A DNA stretch of 50,620 nucleotides, taken from Gammaproteobacteria bacterium (lineage in GTDB: Bacteria; Pseudomonadota; Gammaproteobacteria; Steroidobacterales; Steroidobacteraceae). The position numbers were made by a program, and so were the translations under genes. The first letter of the stretch is position 1; each line of letters begins with the position of its first letter. The stretch is taken from NCBI GenBank assembly GCA_028293725.1, contig JAQGOE010000340.1, positions 1-50,620 of the forward strand, given 5' to 3'. The notes under the pieces were generated by a model that was given only the letters and a program-made list of their open reading frames with translations, was not told where the DNA came from and ran no database searches. Positions 1-9,002 of this stretch are shown here, one piece after another.

Positions 1-152
1 GCATTGCGAAGGGCTCTCCAGCTCTCTACGACCACGCCATCCACGGCTTCCAAGGCACCGCCGGCGTGATGCCAGCCAAGGGCGGCCGCACCGATGCTCC
101 CGATGACCTGGTCAAGCAGGCGGTCGACTACATGGTGGGAATGGCGAAGTAA
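1..152 (+). CDS. Cytochrome c5-like protein, C-terminal end (partial)
   Basis: The window opens inside this gene; the last 49 codons are readable from base 3 to the TAA at 150-152. The end reads like the C-terminal half of a class I c-type cytochrome of the c5 family: a GVMPAKGG segment, whose methionine would be the distal haem ligand, followed by the final helix with AVDYMV. The CxxCH haem-attachment site must lie upstream of the window and cannot be checked. Such proteins carry electrons in the periplasm. The paired cysteines that some c5 proteins have near the C-terminus are absent here. Confidence 0.7.
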   Translation, partial: IAKGSPALYDHAIHGFQGTAGVMPAKGGRTDAPDDLVKQAVDYMVGMAK

Positions 153-228
153 CGATCGCGGCCTTGGGCGGGACTTCCCGATCCGGGACCACTGCTCGAA
201 ACCTAAAGCCCCACCGGCTCCGGTAGAT

Positions 229-1776
229 CTAGGTAAGGGCGGCAGCGCCTTGCGTGCGAGTTCGGTCGAGACATCTGAGCATGATTGCCTGACTCACGTG
301 TGACGCGCTGATAATTTCGTCTTCGTCAAGGTCAGCGATCGTTCGGGCGAGCTTAAGCACCCGTCCTCTCGAGCGCGCGGATAGACCCAATCGCTTCATA
401 TAGCGATCCAAGATATTGCGCCCCGCCCGGTCGGGACAGCACCAGCGCTCGATCTGCGAGTCCGCGAGCCCAGCGTTGCAAATCCCTTGGCGCGTAAGCT
501 GTACTTGTCTCGCACGAACGATTCGCGCAGCAGCCGACGAAGTGCTCTCCCCTCTGTCGACCGCCTCGTCGAACTCGTCAACCTCGACACGCGGGACTTC
601 GACGTGCATGTCAATACGATCGAGCAGAGGGCCTGAGATCTTTGCGCGATAGCGTTGCACCTCGGCTGGAGTGCAATTGCAATTACTGGAAGGGTCACCC
701 TCGTATCCACAGGGGCAGGGGTTCATTGCGGCTACGAGTTGGAATGCAGCAGGATATCTTGCTTGCATGGCAGCCCGCGATACCGAGACTACGCCCGATT
801 CCAGCGGCTCGCGCAGAGCTTCCAACGACGCTCGTGGGAATTCCGGGAGTTCGTCCAGAAAGAGGACGCCGTGATGGGCGAGACTGGCTTCGCCGGGGCG
901 GGCGCGGGAACCGCCGCCCACCAGGGCCGGCGCAGATGCCGTGTGATGCGGAGCCCGGAATGGACGGCGCCCAAAACTGCTCTCGTCGAACCCCATGGCA
1001 CTTACGGATGCGATAGAGGCAACTTCAAGCGCTTCGGCGGTGGTGAGCGCCGTTAGTAGTCCGGGCAACCTTTGCGCCAACATGCTCTTTCCTGATCCTG
1101 GCGGCCCGATCATGAGCACGCTGTGGCCGCCAGCTGCAGCAATGACAAGTGCGCGCTTTGCGTGAAGCTGCCCTCGCACGTCGCTGAGATCCAGCGAGGA
1201 ACTCTGCGCCTGGAATCTGCGAAGCTGCTGAGAGCCGCCCAGGTTGCAATTGGGCAGCGTGATCGTGCCTGCGAGGTGGTTACATACCTCTAGTAGGTGA
1301 TCAGCCGCGCGGACCGGTGTACGACAAACGAGCAGAGCTTCCTCGGTGTTTCCGCGCGGCACTATGATCTCATGACCTAGCTGGGCGGCATTGACGGCTG
1401 CAAGTAGCAGCCCTCGGACGGGCCTGAGCTCTCCGCCAAGACCCAGTTCACCATAGTATTCTGCCGGTGTTGGATTAGGCGACCCCGAGATTTGACCGGA
1501 CGCCAGCAAGATACCCAGCGCGATCGGCAAATCGAACCGCCCGCCTTCTTTCGGGAGATCCGCCGGCGCTAGATTCACGGTAATATGCCCGACTGGAAAT
1601 TCAAAATTGGAGTTGGTGAGCGCCGCACGGACGCGCTCCTTACTCTCTCTCACGACAGTCGCAGGCAGGCCAACAATACTAAACGTCGGCAATCCAGCTC
1701 CGAGGCTAACTTCGACTTGCACGAGTGGGGCGTGCAACCCGACTTGTGCGCGGCAAGCGACGGTAGCGAGCGTCAT
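229..1776 (-). CDS. comM: ComM/YifB family Mg-chelatase-like AAA+ helicase
   Basis: A 515-residue protein, the usual length for ComM. It has an N-terminal Lon-C-like domain (about 1-170), a Walker A motif GPPGSGKS at 224-231, a Walker B stretch LFLDELPEF near 305-313, and the C-terminal Mg-chelatase-type helical domain. ComM homologues are hexameric helicases that help branch migration when foreign DNA is integrated during natural transformation. The frame stays open for 142 more codons upstream, but that extension resembles nothing known. The ATG at 1774-1776 is preceded by AGGGAAGG at good spacing and gives the family length, so I chose it; an ATG at 1803 is the alternative. It is transcribed away from ubiK. 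Confidence 0.92.
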   Translation of the reverse strand: MTLATVACRAQVGLHAPLVQVEVSLGAGLPTFSIVGLPATVVRESKERVRAALTNSNFEFPVGHITVNLAPADLPKEGGRFDLPIALGILLASGQISGSPNPTPAEYYGELGLGGELRPVRGLLLAAVNAAQLGHEIIVPRGNTEEALLVCRTPVRAADHLLEVCNHLAGTITLPNCNLGGSQQLRRFQAQSSSLDLSDVRGQLHAKRALVIAAAGGHSVLMIGPPGSGKSMLAQRLPGLLTALTTAEALEVASIASVSAMGFDESSFGRRPFRAPHHTASAPALVGGGSRARPGEASLAHHGVLFLDELPEFPRASLEALREPLESGVVSVSRAAMQARYPAAFQLVAAMNPCPCGYEGDPSSNCNCTPAEVQRYRAKISGPLLDRIDMHVEVPRVEVDEFDEAVDRGESTSSAAARIVRARQVQLTRQGICNAGLADSQIERWCCPDRAGRNILDRYMKRLGLSARSRGRVLKLARTIADLDEDEIISASHVSQAIMLRCLDRTRTQGAAALT

Positions 1777-2233
1777 AGCCTTCCCTGGTTCACGATGGTT
1801 CATTGTCAATAACGTCAGAGCGCTCGCCGAAGAGGTAATCGAGATCGCCGTATTCTGGACCCGTCGAAGAGGCAGGTCAGCGGCTAATATCAGGTGCGTT
1901 CGTTCAGAAATGCGGTTCTGTAGCGAGACGCCGCATCTCACAGCAATGCCCGTCATGTGCAAACGATGCGAAGTCGAAGCTGTCGCGGCTGTATAACTCG
2001 GCTCTTCCGACTCAGGTTCAAGCTGCAAAGCAGCAACGCGGTCTGACGGCGAAGCCGGCAGAAGCTCTTTGGAAGGTGCGCCACGGATGGCGCCTCGAGA
2101 AAAACAATTTCTGCCACAGGCTGTGGCAGAAATTCCCTGGGGGCACAACATCACACTACTCGAAAAGGTGAAGGACTCGGCCCAGCAAACAGGCATTGCC
2201 ACCGCCGCAGTCCGATCTTGCGGATGAGATTGG
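1777..2233. other. 457-bp gap between comM and ubiK
   Basis: No gene is supported here. The comM frame happens to remain open through most of it, without recognisable domains. The only clear structure is the perfect 13-bp inverted repeat at 2106-2134, described separately. A promoter for comM would have to lie between this hairpin and 1776; I see no convincing -35/-10 pair. Confidence 0.6.
2106..2134 (-). terminator. Perfect 13-bp hairpin, probable terminator after ubiK
   Basis: AATTTCTGCCACA and its exact complement are separated by a 3-base loop. Read on the minus strand the stem is followed by GTTTTC, which fits an intrinsic terminator about 100 bases beyond the ubiK stop. Being a perfect dyad it could instead be an operator in front of comM. 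Confidence 0.5.
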
Positions 2234-2509
2234 CTAAGACTGTTGTTCAGTTCCCAAGGGTGGCGGCCCGTCCGCCGATCCTTCCATAGCCCTCACCCGC
2301 GCCTCCAACGCCTCGAGTCGCGCACGAGTACGTTCCAGCACCCGACTCTGGACATCGAATTCGTCACGCGTGACCAGGTCCAGCTTCCCGAGGCTTGCGC
2401 GCAACACCGCGCGGAAATTGCTCTCGAGGTCGCGTTGCGTCGCGCGAAGCGCTGGGGGGAGATTCTCCATCAGCCGGCGGGCGATCTCTTCGATGCGTAA
2501 TGTTTCCAT
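2234..2509 (-). CDS. ubiK: Ubiquinone biosynthesis accessory factor UbiK (BMFP family)
   Basis: A 91-residue protein of the YqiC/BMFP family. The N-terminal part (METLRIEEIARRLMENLP) is the amphipathic helical region, and residues 55-75 (VLERTRARLEALEARVRAME) form the predicted trimeric coiled coil. In E. coli, UbiK binds UbiJ and supports the soluble Ubi complex that carries out the late ring modifications of ubiquinone. The partner gene ubiJ is in the same window, at 41235. The gene is divergent from amtB. The C-terminus after residue 76 is a short Gly/Pro tail of no clear role. Confidence 0.88.
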   Translation of the reverse strand: METLRIEEIARRLMENLPPALRATQRDLESNFRAVLRASLGKLDLVTRDEFDVQSRVLERTRARLEALEARVRAMEGSADGPPPLGTEQQS

Positions 2510-2631
2510 TCAAGATTCCTAGGGATGTGACTGCGCCATTTTGGAGCGACCCCCAAAACTCAAGCTCCGTCATGGGGCATTGGCCTACCCGATACGCACG
2601 CAAGCTTCGGAAACCGCACCGAAATTTGCTG

Positions 2632-2647
2632 TGGCACGGAAGCTGCA
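2632..2647 (+). promoter_or_regulatory. Sigma-54 (RpoN) promoter of amtB
   Basis: TGGCACG-N4-CTGCA matches the -24/-12 consensus TGGCACG-N4-TTGCA except at one position, with exactly ten bases between the GG (2633-2634) and GC (2645-2646) elements. Predicted transcription would start near 2658, giving an mRNA leader of about 108 bases before the amtB ATG. Nitrogen-regulated amtB genes are classically RpoN/NtrC dependent, so the location makes sense. I did not find a convincing pair of NtrC sites upstream. Confidence 0.8.
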
Positions 2648-2765
2648 CCTTCGATGCGCGCTTCACCAAGCTTACGCGTGTCAGGGCCGCGCGTGCAGCC
2701 AGTGTTTGTGGCGCGAATTACTCAAAATGCCCGAGCCAAGAGATTCAGAACATCCGGGAGACCAA

Positions 2766-4190
2766 ATGCGCACCGCTCCGAAAAACTCTCATAAAATCCG
2801 TCGCTTGACGGGCCTCGCGCTCGGGGCGCTGGGACCCGCGCTGGCGTGGGCGGCCGACGCTCCCGTTCCTAACAAGGGCGACACGGCGTGGATGATGACG
2901 TCCACCGCCCTCGTGCTCCTGATGTCTGTGCCCGCACTGGGCTTGTTCTACGGCGGACTCGTCCGCACCAAGAACATGCTGTCCGTACTCATGCAGGTGT
3001 TTGTTGGCTTTTCCCTGATCACCGTCCTGTGGTGTGTCTACGGATATTCCCTGGCGTTCACTCCGGGCAACGCCTTCTTCGGCGGCTTCAGCCGGCTGTT
3101 CCTCGCCGGAACGTTCGACCCAGCGACCGGCGCCTTTTCCCTGGCCTCGACGTTCAGCAAGAACACGCCCTTGTATGAACTGGTCTACGTCGCTTTCCAG
3201 GCAACCTTCGCGGCCATCACCTGCTGCCTGATCCTCGGCTCCATTGTCGAGCGCATCAAGTTCTCTGGCGTCCTGCTGTTCCTGGTGATCTGGTTCACCT
3301 TCAGCTATATCCCGGTCGCGCATATGGTCTGGTTCTGGGCGGGACCGGATGCCTACTCGTCGCCTGACAAGGTGGAGGCTGCGAACGCCACGGCCGGTTA
3401 CCTTTGGCAAATGGGCGCGCTGGACTTCGCCGGTGGCACCGTGGTGCATATCAACGCCGGTGTCGCGGGTCTCGTCGGCGCGATCGTGGTCGGTAAACGT
3501 GTCGGCTTCAGTAAAGAGCCCATGCCACCCCACAGCCTCACGATGACCATGATCGGAGCGTCCCTGCTGTGGTTCGGCTGGTTCGGCTTCAACGCCGGCT
3601 CGGCGCTCGAGGCGAACGGCTCCGCGGCGCTGGCATTCATAAACACTTATCTCGCGACCGCATGCGCGGTGCTGTCGTGGATCGCCTGCGAGTGGCTCAT
3701 CAAGGGTAAGCCGTCGATGCTGGGGGCGGCGTCTGGCGCGGTAGCCGGCTTGGTCGCGATTACCCCGGCCGCGGGCAACGTCGGAATTCCGGGCGCATTC
3801 GTCATCGGCCTTGCCGTCGGCCCCCTCTGCCTCTGGGGAGTGACTGGGCTGAAAAAGATAATCAAAGCTGACGACTCCCTGGACGTCTTCGGCGTCCACG
3901 CGCTCGGCGGCATCTTCGGCGCGCTGATGACTGGCATCTTCAACGCGCCCTCCCTGGGCGGCCCCGGCTCAACCCAGGACTGGGTAACGGGCACAAGCGG
4001 CTATCCCGGCATCTTGAAACAGCTCGGAATTCAGGCGGAGGCCGTGGCGGTCGTGGTCGTGTGGACTGCAGTCGTCGCCTTCATCGGGTTCTACATCGTA
4101 AAACTGGTCGTCGGCATCCGCGTGACCGAGGAAGAGGAACGCGAGGGCCTGGACATCACCTCGCACGGCGAACGCGCGTACGATATGTAA
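2766..4190 (+). CDS. amtB: Ammonium channel AmtB
   Basis: A 474-residue Amt/MEP/Rh family protein. A cleavable signal peptide (about residues 1-30, ending AWAA) precedes eleven predicted membrane helices. The twin pore histidines are present: H228 in AGGTVVHINAG and H378 in DVFGVHALGG. It conducts ammonium/ammonia across the inner membrane and is normally gated by the PII protein GlnK, whose gene often lies next to it; none is adjacent here. The frame is open to 2541, but the ATG at 2766 has GGGAG five bases upstream and starts the signal peptide. A sigma-54 promoter lies ahead and a hairpin terminator behind. Confidence 0.95.
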   Translation: MRTAPKNSHKIRRLTGLALGALGPALAWAADAPVPNKGDTAWMMTSTALVLLMSVPALGLFYGGLVRTKNMLSVLMQVFVGFSLITVLWCVYGYSLAFTPGNAFFGGFSRLFLAGTFDPATGAFSLASTFSKNTPLYELVYVAFQATFAAITCCLILGSIVERIKFSGVLLFLVIWFTFSYIPVAHMVWFWAGPDAYSSPDKVEAANATAGYLWQMGALDFAGGTVVHINAGVAGLVGAIVVGKRVGFSKEPMPPHSLTMTMIGASLLWFGWFGFNAGSALEANGSAALAFINTYLATACAVLSWIACEWLIKGKPSMLGAASGAVAGLVAITPAAGNVGIPGAFVIGLAVGPLCLWGVTGLKKIIKADDSLDVFGVHALGGIFGALMTGIFNAPSLGGPGSTQDWVTGTSGYPGILKQLGIQAEAVAVVVVWTAVVAFIGFYIVKLVVGIRVTEEEEREGLDITSHGERAYDM

Positions 4191-4207
4191 AAGAGGTTGC
4201 GGACCCC

Positions 4208-4240
4208 AAGCCCCGGTCTGCCCTTGGCGGACCGGGGCTT
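4208..4240 (+). terminator. Hairpin terminator after amtB
   Basis: An 11-bp perfect stem (AAGCCCCGGTC / GACCGGGGCTT) with an 11-base loop begins 17 bases after the amtB stop. The following bases, GTCATTTG, are only weakly T-rich, so termination may be partial. Confidence 0.6.
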
Positions 4241-4339
4241 GTCATTTGTAGGCTGTGACCTGGAAATAGCGACGCTCGCCCGCGGGTGTGACGGACTTCA
4301 AAGGTCGCGGGAGGGCAACGCGCCATACTGGAGCTACTT

Positions 4340-4846
4340 ATGTTGCGACCAGCAGCTATGTTGCGAACCACAATCGTCACCACGTTGATCGCCACCGGCA
4401 TCTGCGGCGTGGCCCATGCAGACGTCTATCGGTGGGTGGACGATAAAGGCGAACCGCACTACACCGATCGGTGGGTGCCGGGATCCGAGCTCATCAAGTC
4501 GAACAAGCCTCGCCCCCTGAACTCGGACTCGAGCTCGAGCCGCCCCGCTCCGCCTCAATACCAGACGCCCGCCGGCGCCCAGAAGGCCGCATCCCAGCAG
4601 GCCGATCGCGCCAACGCGGATGCGGTTAAGCAGGACGTGGCCAAGACCAAGGACGTGCAGTGCAAGCAGGCCAAAGAGCGCTACCAGAAGGCGATCGAAG
4701 CCCGCCGCATCTACAAGCCCGCTAAGGAAGGCGACACCGACCGGGCATTCATGTCGGATGCCGAGACCGATCAATACCGGGCGCAAGCACGCAGTGACGT
4801 CACGGTGGCGTGCGGTAGCCCGCCTCCCGCGATTCAACCCCAATAA
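4340..4846 (+). CDS. DUF4124 domain-containing exported protein
   Basis: A 168-residue protein with a signal peptide (about 1-27, cleaved after GVAHA) and then a DUF4124 domain (DVYRWVDDKGEPHYTDR, about 28-55), a small fold common in proteobacterial periplasmic proteins of unknown function. The rest is Ser/Pro/Ala/Gln-rich and lysine-rich with predicted helix. GGAG lies six bases before the ATG at 4340, which fixes the start. A second ATG at 4358 sits in a repeat of the same nine bases (ATGTTGCGA at 4340 and 4358), a small duplication of the start region. It appears to be a single-gene unit. Confidence 0.8.
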   Translation: MLRPAAMLRTTIVTTLIATGICGVAHADVYRWVDDKGEPHYTDRWVPGSELIKSNKPRPLNSDSSSSRPAPPQYQTPAGAQKAASQQADRANADAVKQDVAKTKDVQCKQAKERYQKAIEARRIYKPAKEGDTDRAFMSDAETDQYRAQARSDVTVACGSPPPAIQPQ

Positions 4847-4926
4847 CGAACTCCTTGCACCCCGCTAGCGCCTCACTATAGTCGCGTTGCGGCCGACCCG
4901 GCCGATCGAACGTGGACATTCCAATC

Positions 4927-5820
4927 ATGCGCGTCGGCTTTGTGGGGCTGGGAGCAATGGGCATGCACATGGCGCGCAATCTCCATCGCGCCGGGCTACT
5001 GGCCGCGGTTTGGAATCGCACGGCCGAGAAAGCGCGCATCTTGGCGGCCGAGTTGAACGTGCAGGCGCCACCAACGATCGAGGCGCTCGGATCGAGCGTC
5101 GACGCGGTCGTCACCTGTGTCTCGGCCGACGCGGACGTCCTGGAAGTCGTTCAGGCGTTGGCCAAGACCCTGAAATCCGGCGGGCTAGTCCTCGACTGCT
5201 CTACCGTCGGCGCGGAGACCGCGCGGAAAGCGGCCGAGCTCCTGCACCCACGCGGTGTTGAATTCCTGGACTGCCCCGTGAGCGGCGGCACCGAAGGTGC
5301 CCGAGACGGCACGCTGGCCATCATGGCCGGTGGCAGCGAGGAAGCCTTCGAGCGCGCGAAGCCCATTCTCGCGGCCATGGGCAAGGCGGTCACGTACTTC
5401 GGTCCGACCGGCAGCGGTCAGGCCGCCAAGGCAACCAACCAGATCATGTGCGCCGGCATCATCGAAGCCGTGTCGGAGGCGATGGCCTTCGCACGCGCGC
5501 AGGGTCTGCCGCTCGAGAAGATCGTGGACACCCTTGGCAAGGGCGCCGGCTCGAGCTGGTACTTCGTACATCGCGCGCCCAACATGGTGCGCGGCAGTTT
5601 CCCCGCGGGCTTCCGCGTGCGTCTCCATGAGAAGGATCTGACGATCTGCCGCGACATGGCGGCGCGCTTCGGGGTCGCTCTACCGGTAGTCGAGCGCATG
5701 CTCGGCGAGTACGCGGAGCTGGTCGCGCGCGGCTACGGCGATGAGGACATCTCGTCGACCTTCCGGCTGAAGACCGAGCTATTCGAGCAACCGAAGAAAA
5801 CCAACAACGGCAGCAAATAA
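4927..5820 (+). CDS. NAD(P)-dependent beta-hydroxyacid dehydrogenase (3-hydroxyisobutyrate dehydrogenase family)
   Basis: About 297 residues. The N-terminal Rossmann motif is GFVGLGAMGMHMARNL (GxGxxG). DCPVSGG is the substrate-binding loop, and GQAAKATNQ carries the family's catalytic lysine and the conserved asparagine. These enzymes oxidise 3-hydroxyisobutyrate, tartronate semialdehyde, succinic semialdehyde (GLYR type) or related substrates; which one cannot be read from sequence alone. A GTG at 4912 in the same frame is an alternative start giving five more residues; neither has a clear ribosome binding site, and I prefer the ATG because it begins right at the first beta strand. The next gene starts four bases after the stop, so it may be co-transcribed with the kinase. 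Confidence 0.85.
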   Translation: MRVGFVGLGAMGMHMARNLHRAGLLAAVWNRTAEKARILAAELNVQAPPTIEALGSSVDAVVTCVSADADVLEVVQALAKTLKSGGLVLDCSTVGAETARKAAELLHPRGVEFLDCPVSGGTEGARDGTLAIMAGGSEEAFERAKPILAAMGKAVTYFGPTGSGQAAKATNQIMCAGIIEAVSEAMAFARAQGLPLEKIVDTLGKGAGSSWYFVHRAPNMVRGSFPAGFRVRLHEKDLTICRDMAARFGVALPVVERMLGEYAELVARGYGDEDISSTFRLKTELFEQPKKTNNGSK

Positions 5821-5824
5821 CATC

Positions 5825-6916
5825 ATGGCAGAGCTGCCGGCCCCGCGCCCGGCACCCGGGAAATCCCTGTACCTGCCGGATTTCTGCACCTCGCGCGCGG
5901 CGCTCCTCCTCATTCTGATCGTCGAGCTGACGGCCTTCGTGCTGACCCTCGCGCGCCAGAACCTGGCAGTGGATTTCTGGACGGACCTGACACGGACTTC
6001 CCTGTTCCTGCTCTGGATCGGGCTCACCGGTACCACGCTGCTGTGCCTGGCCAAGAAACAACTCGCCCGGCTCGGTGTCGCGCAGGGATCCGCCATGGTG
6101 TTCCTGCTGATCGTCGCCGTCATCGCGCTGGTCTCGAGTTGCGCGTTCTACGTCGGCCGCACGGAGGTGATTTACGGGCTGGGCCTGACCGAGCTGTTTC
6201 CGCGCGATCCCGGGAAATTTCTGTTAGGCAACATCTCCATTGGCCTGGTGATCACCGCCCTCGCGTTGCGCTACTTCTTCGTCACTCACGAGTGGCGCCG
6301 CAACATCGAGATGCAGGCGACGGCCCGCGTACACGCTCTGCAGGCGCGCATCCGGCCCCATTTCCTCTTCAACAGCATGAACACGATCGCCGCGCTCACG
6401 CGTTCCAATCCCGCGCTCGCGGAGCAGGCCGTGCAGGATCTCGCCGACTTGTTTCGTGCCAACCTGAACGAGCAACGTAACATCCTGCTGCTCGAGGAGG
6501 AGATCGAAGTCGCTCACATCTACCAGCGCATCGAAGAACTGCGTCTGGGCGAGCGCCTGCGTGTCGACTGGAAAGTCGAGGCACTCCCCCGTGACGCGCT
6601 CGTGCCGGGTCTCCTGTTGCAACCCTTACTCGAAAATGCAATCTATCACGGCATCGAGCCGCGCCCCGATGGGGGCACGGTGACCGTGACCGGTGACGTT
6701 ACCGGACGCCTCATCACCATCGTCGTGCGCAATCCCGTCGGCGAAATCAAAAGCAGGCGCGGCGGCGGCAATCAACTGGCGCTTGCCAACATCCGCGAGC
6801 GCCTCGCTCTGATGTATGGCGAACAGGCACTGGTGAAATCGGGACGCTTCGACCTTGAATACATTGTCACCTTGAGATTTCCGTACGTCGACAAGCGCGA
6901 GCTGTTGGTCACGTGA
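5825..6916 (+). CDS. algZ: LytS/AlgZ-type membrane histidine kinase
   Basis: 363 residues: four predicted membrane helices (about 24-45, 55-75, 88-110, 132-153), then a His_kinase (PF06580) domain with H179 in IRPHFLFNSMNTI as the expected phosphorylation site. A GHKL-type ATPase follows, with N-box LLENAIYHGIEP. This is the AlgZ (FimS) architecture. In Pseudomonas, AlgZ works with AlgR in control of alginate, twitching motility and virulence. Its stop overlaps the GTG start of the regulator gene by four bases, so the two are translationally coupled. The signal sensed is unknown. Confidence 0.85.
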   Translation: MAELPAPRPAPGKSLYLPDFCTSRAALLLILIVELTAFVLTLARQNLAVDFWTDLTRTSLFLLWIGLTGTTLLCLAKKQLARLGVAQGSAMVFLLIVAVIALVSSCAFYVGRTEVIYGLGLTELFPRDPGKFLLGNISIGLVITALALRYFFVTHEWRRNIEMQATARVHALQARIRPHFLFNSMNTIAALTRSNPALAEQAVQDLADLFRANLNEQRNILLLEEEIEVAHIYQRIEELRLGERLRVDWKVEALPRDALVPGLLLQPLLENAIYHGIEPRPDGGTVTVTGDVTGRLITIVVRNPVGEIKSRRGGGNQLALANIRERLALMYGEQALVKSGRFDLEYIVTLRFPYVDKRELLVT

Positions 6917-7650
6917 CGCGGCTGAAAATACTCATTGTCGATGACGAGTTACCGGCACGCGAGCGGCTGAAGAGCCTCCTGGTCGAAATTCCGGACACTG
7001 AAGTCGTGGGCGAGGCCAGCAACGGTGAACAGTCACTCACGCGAGCCTACGAGCTGACACCCGACGTCGTTCTCCTCGATGTGCGGATGCCCGGGATGGA
7101 TGGTATCGAGGTGGCGCAACATCTGAACGCGCTCGCGGAACCGCCGGCGGTGATCTTTACAACTGCATTCGATGAGTACGCGGTGAATGCGTTCGAGGCG
7201 CACGCGGTCGGCTATCTGCTGAAACCGATCCGCAAGGAGAAGCTGGCCGCAGCGCTCGAGCGCGCCGGTCGGCTGACACGGCCTCAACTGCAGAAGATCG
7301 CGGCTGCCAGCAGCGAGAAACGTCGTACCCACATCGCCGCCCGCCGTCGCGAAGGTCTACGGCTCATTCCGATCGATGAAGTGCAGTTCTTCTTCGCGGA
7401 GCAGAAATACACCACGGTACGGCACGTCACCGGAGAGGATCTCATAGAAGATTCGCTGCGGTCGCTCGAAGAGGAGTTCGATGTCGACTTCGTGCGTATC
7501 CACCGCAACGCTCTCGTGAACGTGCGCTACCTGGAGCGCATCGAGCGCAGCGACGATGGACAGTATTTCGTGAGACTGCGCGGCTGCGAGGCGCCACTGC
7601 AGGTCAGCCGGCGCATGGCCGGCGAACTGCGCGAGAGATTCAGGCTATAG
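6913..7650 (+). CDS. algR: AlgR-like response regulator with LytTR DNA-binding domain
   Basis: 245 residues. The receiver domain has the acidic pair D10-D11, phosphoacceptor D56 ([10 protein letters not shown]) and the conserved lysine in LLKPIRK. After a linker, the C-terminal LytTR domain (about 140-243) includes [12 protein letters not shown] and [11 protein letters not shown], typical of AlgR. It starts at GTG 6913 inside the stop of the kinase gene. Its last six bases overlap the end of hslU on the other strand, leaving no room for a terminator between these convergent genes. Regulation targets in this organism are unknown; the name is by similarity of sequence and gene pairing. Confidence 0.87.
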   Translation: MTRLKILIVDDELPARERLKSLLVEIPDTEVVGEASNGEQSLTRAYELTPDVVLLDVRMPGMDGIEVAQHLNALAEPPAVIFTTAFDEYAVNAFEAHAVGYLLKPIRKEKLAAALERAGRLTRPQLQKIAAASSEKRRTHIAARRREGLRLIPIDEVQFFFAEQKYTTVRHVTGEDLIEDSLRSLEEEFDVDFVRIHRNALVNVRYLERIERSDDGQYFVRLRGCEAPLQVSRRMAGELRERFRL

Positions 7651-8985
7651 AATGTAGCGGCTCAGGTCCTCATCCTTGACCAGGTTGCCGAGATTACTGT
7701 CGACATACTGCGCATCGACCGTCAGCGCCTGTCCCTGCTGGTCCGACGCCCCATACGAAACCGTTTCCAACAGCCGCTCCATCACGGTGTGCAAACGACG
7801 GGCGCCAATATTCTCGGTCCTCTCGTTCACGTGAGCAGCGATCTCTGCGATACGCCGGACGCCATCCGCCTTGAATTCGACCTGCACCCCTTCAGTGGCC
7901 ATGAGCGCCTTGTATTGCGCGGTCAGTGACGCGTCAGGCTCGGTTAGAATCCGCACAAAGTCCTCGACCTTCAGCGAATCCAACTCCACGCGGATGGGCA
8001 GGCGGCCCTGTAACTCGGGAATCAGGTCGGACGGCTTGGAGAGGCTGAACGCGCCCGAGGCGATGAACAGCACGTGATCGGTCTTGATGGTGCCGTACTT
8101 GGTCGCGACGGTCGACCCTTCGATGAGAGGCAGCAGATCGCGCTGCACACCCTCGCGTGAAACATCGGCGCCCATCGTCTCCTGCCGACGAGTGACCTTG
8201 TCGATTTCGTCGATGAAGACAATACCGTTCTGCTCGGCATTCGACAGGGCACGGATTTTCAACTCATCCTCGTTGATGAGCTTTCCGGCTTCCTCGTCGG
8301 TCAACAGCGCCAAAGCTTCCTTCACACGCACCTTGCGCGTGCGCGTGCGATTTCCGCCCAGGTTTGCAAACATGGACTGCAGCTGCTGTTGCATTTCCTC
8401 CATGCCGGGAGGCGCCATGATCTCTACACCCATCGGGAGTGAGCGCAGCTCGATCTCGATCTCACGATCATCGAGTTCTTTCTCACGGAGCATCTTGCGG
8501 AATTTCTGCCGGGTCTCGGCATCGCGTGGCTGAGACGGCTCGTCCGTCGAGAAACCCATCATGCGCGGCTTCGGCAGAAGCGCATCGAGCACGCGCTCTT
8601 CGGCGGCATCCAGTGCGCGCTGCCGCACCTTCTCCACTTCCTGCTCGCGCATCATCTTCACAGCGACGTCCGCCAACTCCTTCACGATCGAGTCGACGTC
8701 ACGCCCGACGTAGCCGACTTCGGTGAATTTCGTGGCCTCGACCTTCACGAACGGCGCATTCGCCAGTTTCGCCAGCCGGCGCGCGATCTCCGTCTTGCCG
8801 ACCCCGGTCGGCCCGATCATGAGAATGTTTTTCGGCGTGATTTCCTGCCGCAGGGGCTCGTCGACCTGCATCCGACGCCAGCGGTTGCGCAGGGCGATCG
8901 CCACGGCACGCTTGGCGGCATTCTGCCCGATAATGTGCTTGTCGAGTTCCTGGACGATCTCGCGGGGTGTTAGAGCTGATGACAT
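7645..8985 (-). CDS. hslU: ATP-dependent protease ATPase subunit HslU
   Basis: 446 residues, matching family length. The N-terminal domain ([16 protein letters not shown]) is followed by Walker A GPTGVGKT at 58-65, the I-domain, Walker B FIDEIDK, and the C-terminal end DLSRYIL that inserts into HslV to activate it. HslU unfolds substrates and feeds them to HslV in the cytoplasm. The frame is open far upstream (to 9714), but that part overlaps hslV in another frame and is not protein-like; the ATG at 8985, 17 bases after the hslV stop, gives the right length. It is last in a six-gene minus-strand unit. Confidence 0.97.
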   Translation of the reverse strand: MSSALTPREIVQELDKHIIGQNAAKRAVAIALRNRWRRMQVDEPLRQEITPKNILMIGPTGVGKTEIARRLAKLANAPFVKVEATKFTEVGYVGRDVDSIVKELADVAVKMMREQEVEKVRQRALDAAEERVLDALLPKPRMMGFSTDEPSQPRDAETRQKFRKMLREKELDDREIEIELRSLPMGVEIMAPPGMEEMQQQLQSMFANLGGNRTRTRKVRVKEALALLTDEEAGKLINEDELKIRALSNAEQNGIVFIDEIDKVTRRQETMGADVSREGVQRDLLPLIEGSTVATKYGTIKTDHVLFIASGAFSLSKPSDLIPELQGRLPIRVELDSLKVEDFVRILTEPDASLTAQYKALMATEGVQVEFKADGVRRIAEIAAHVNERTENIGARRLHTVMERLLETVSYGASDQQGQALTVDAQYVDSNLGNLVKDEDLSRYIL

Positions 8986-9002
8986 GTTGGTGAGACGCCC
9001 TG

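Noticed and set aside
1777..2202. 142-residue N-terminal extension of ComM
   Set aside because: It contains the palindrome and no homology, and the inner start gives the standard length with a good ribosome binding site.
2541..2765. 75-codon N-terminal extension of amtB
   Set aside because: It has no homology, contains the sigma-54 promoter, and the ATG at 2766 has a good ribosome binding site and starts the signal peptide.
2745..3899. 384-codon open frame opposite amtB
   Set aside because: Its composition (Glu/Arg/Asp/Gly/His without hydrophobic core) is that of an antisense shadow of a GC-rich membrane protein gene.
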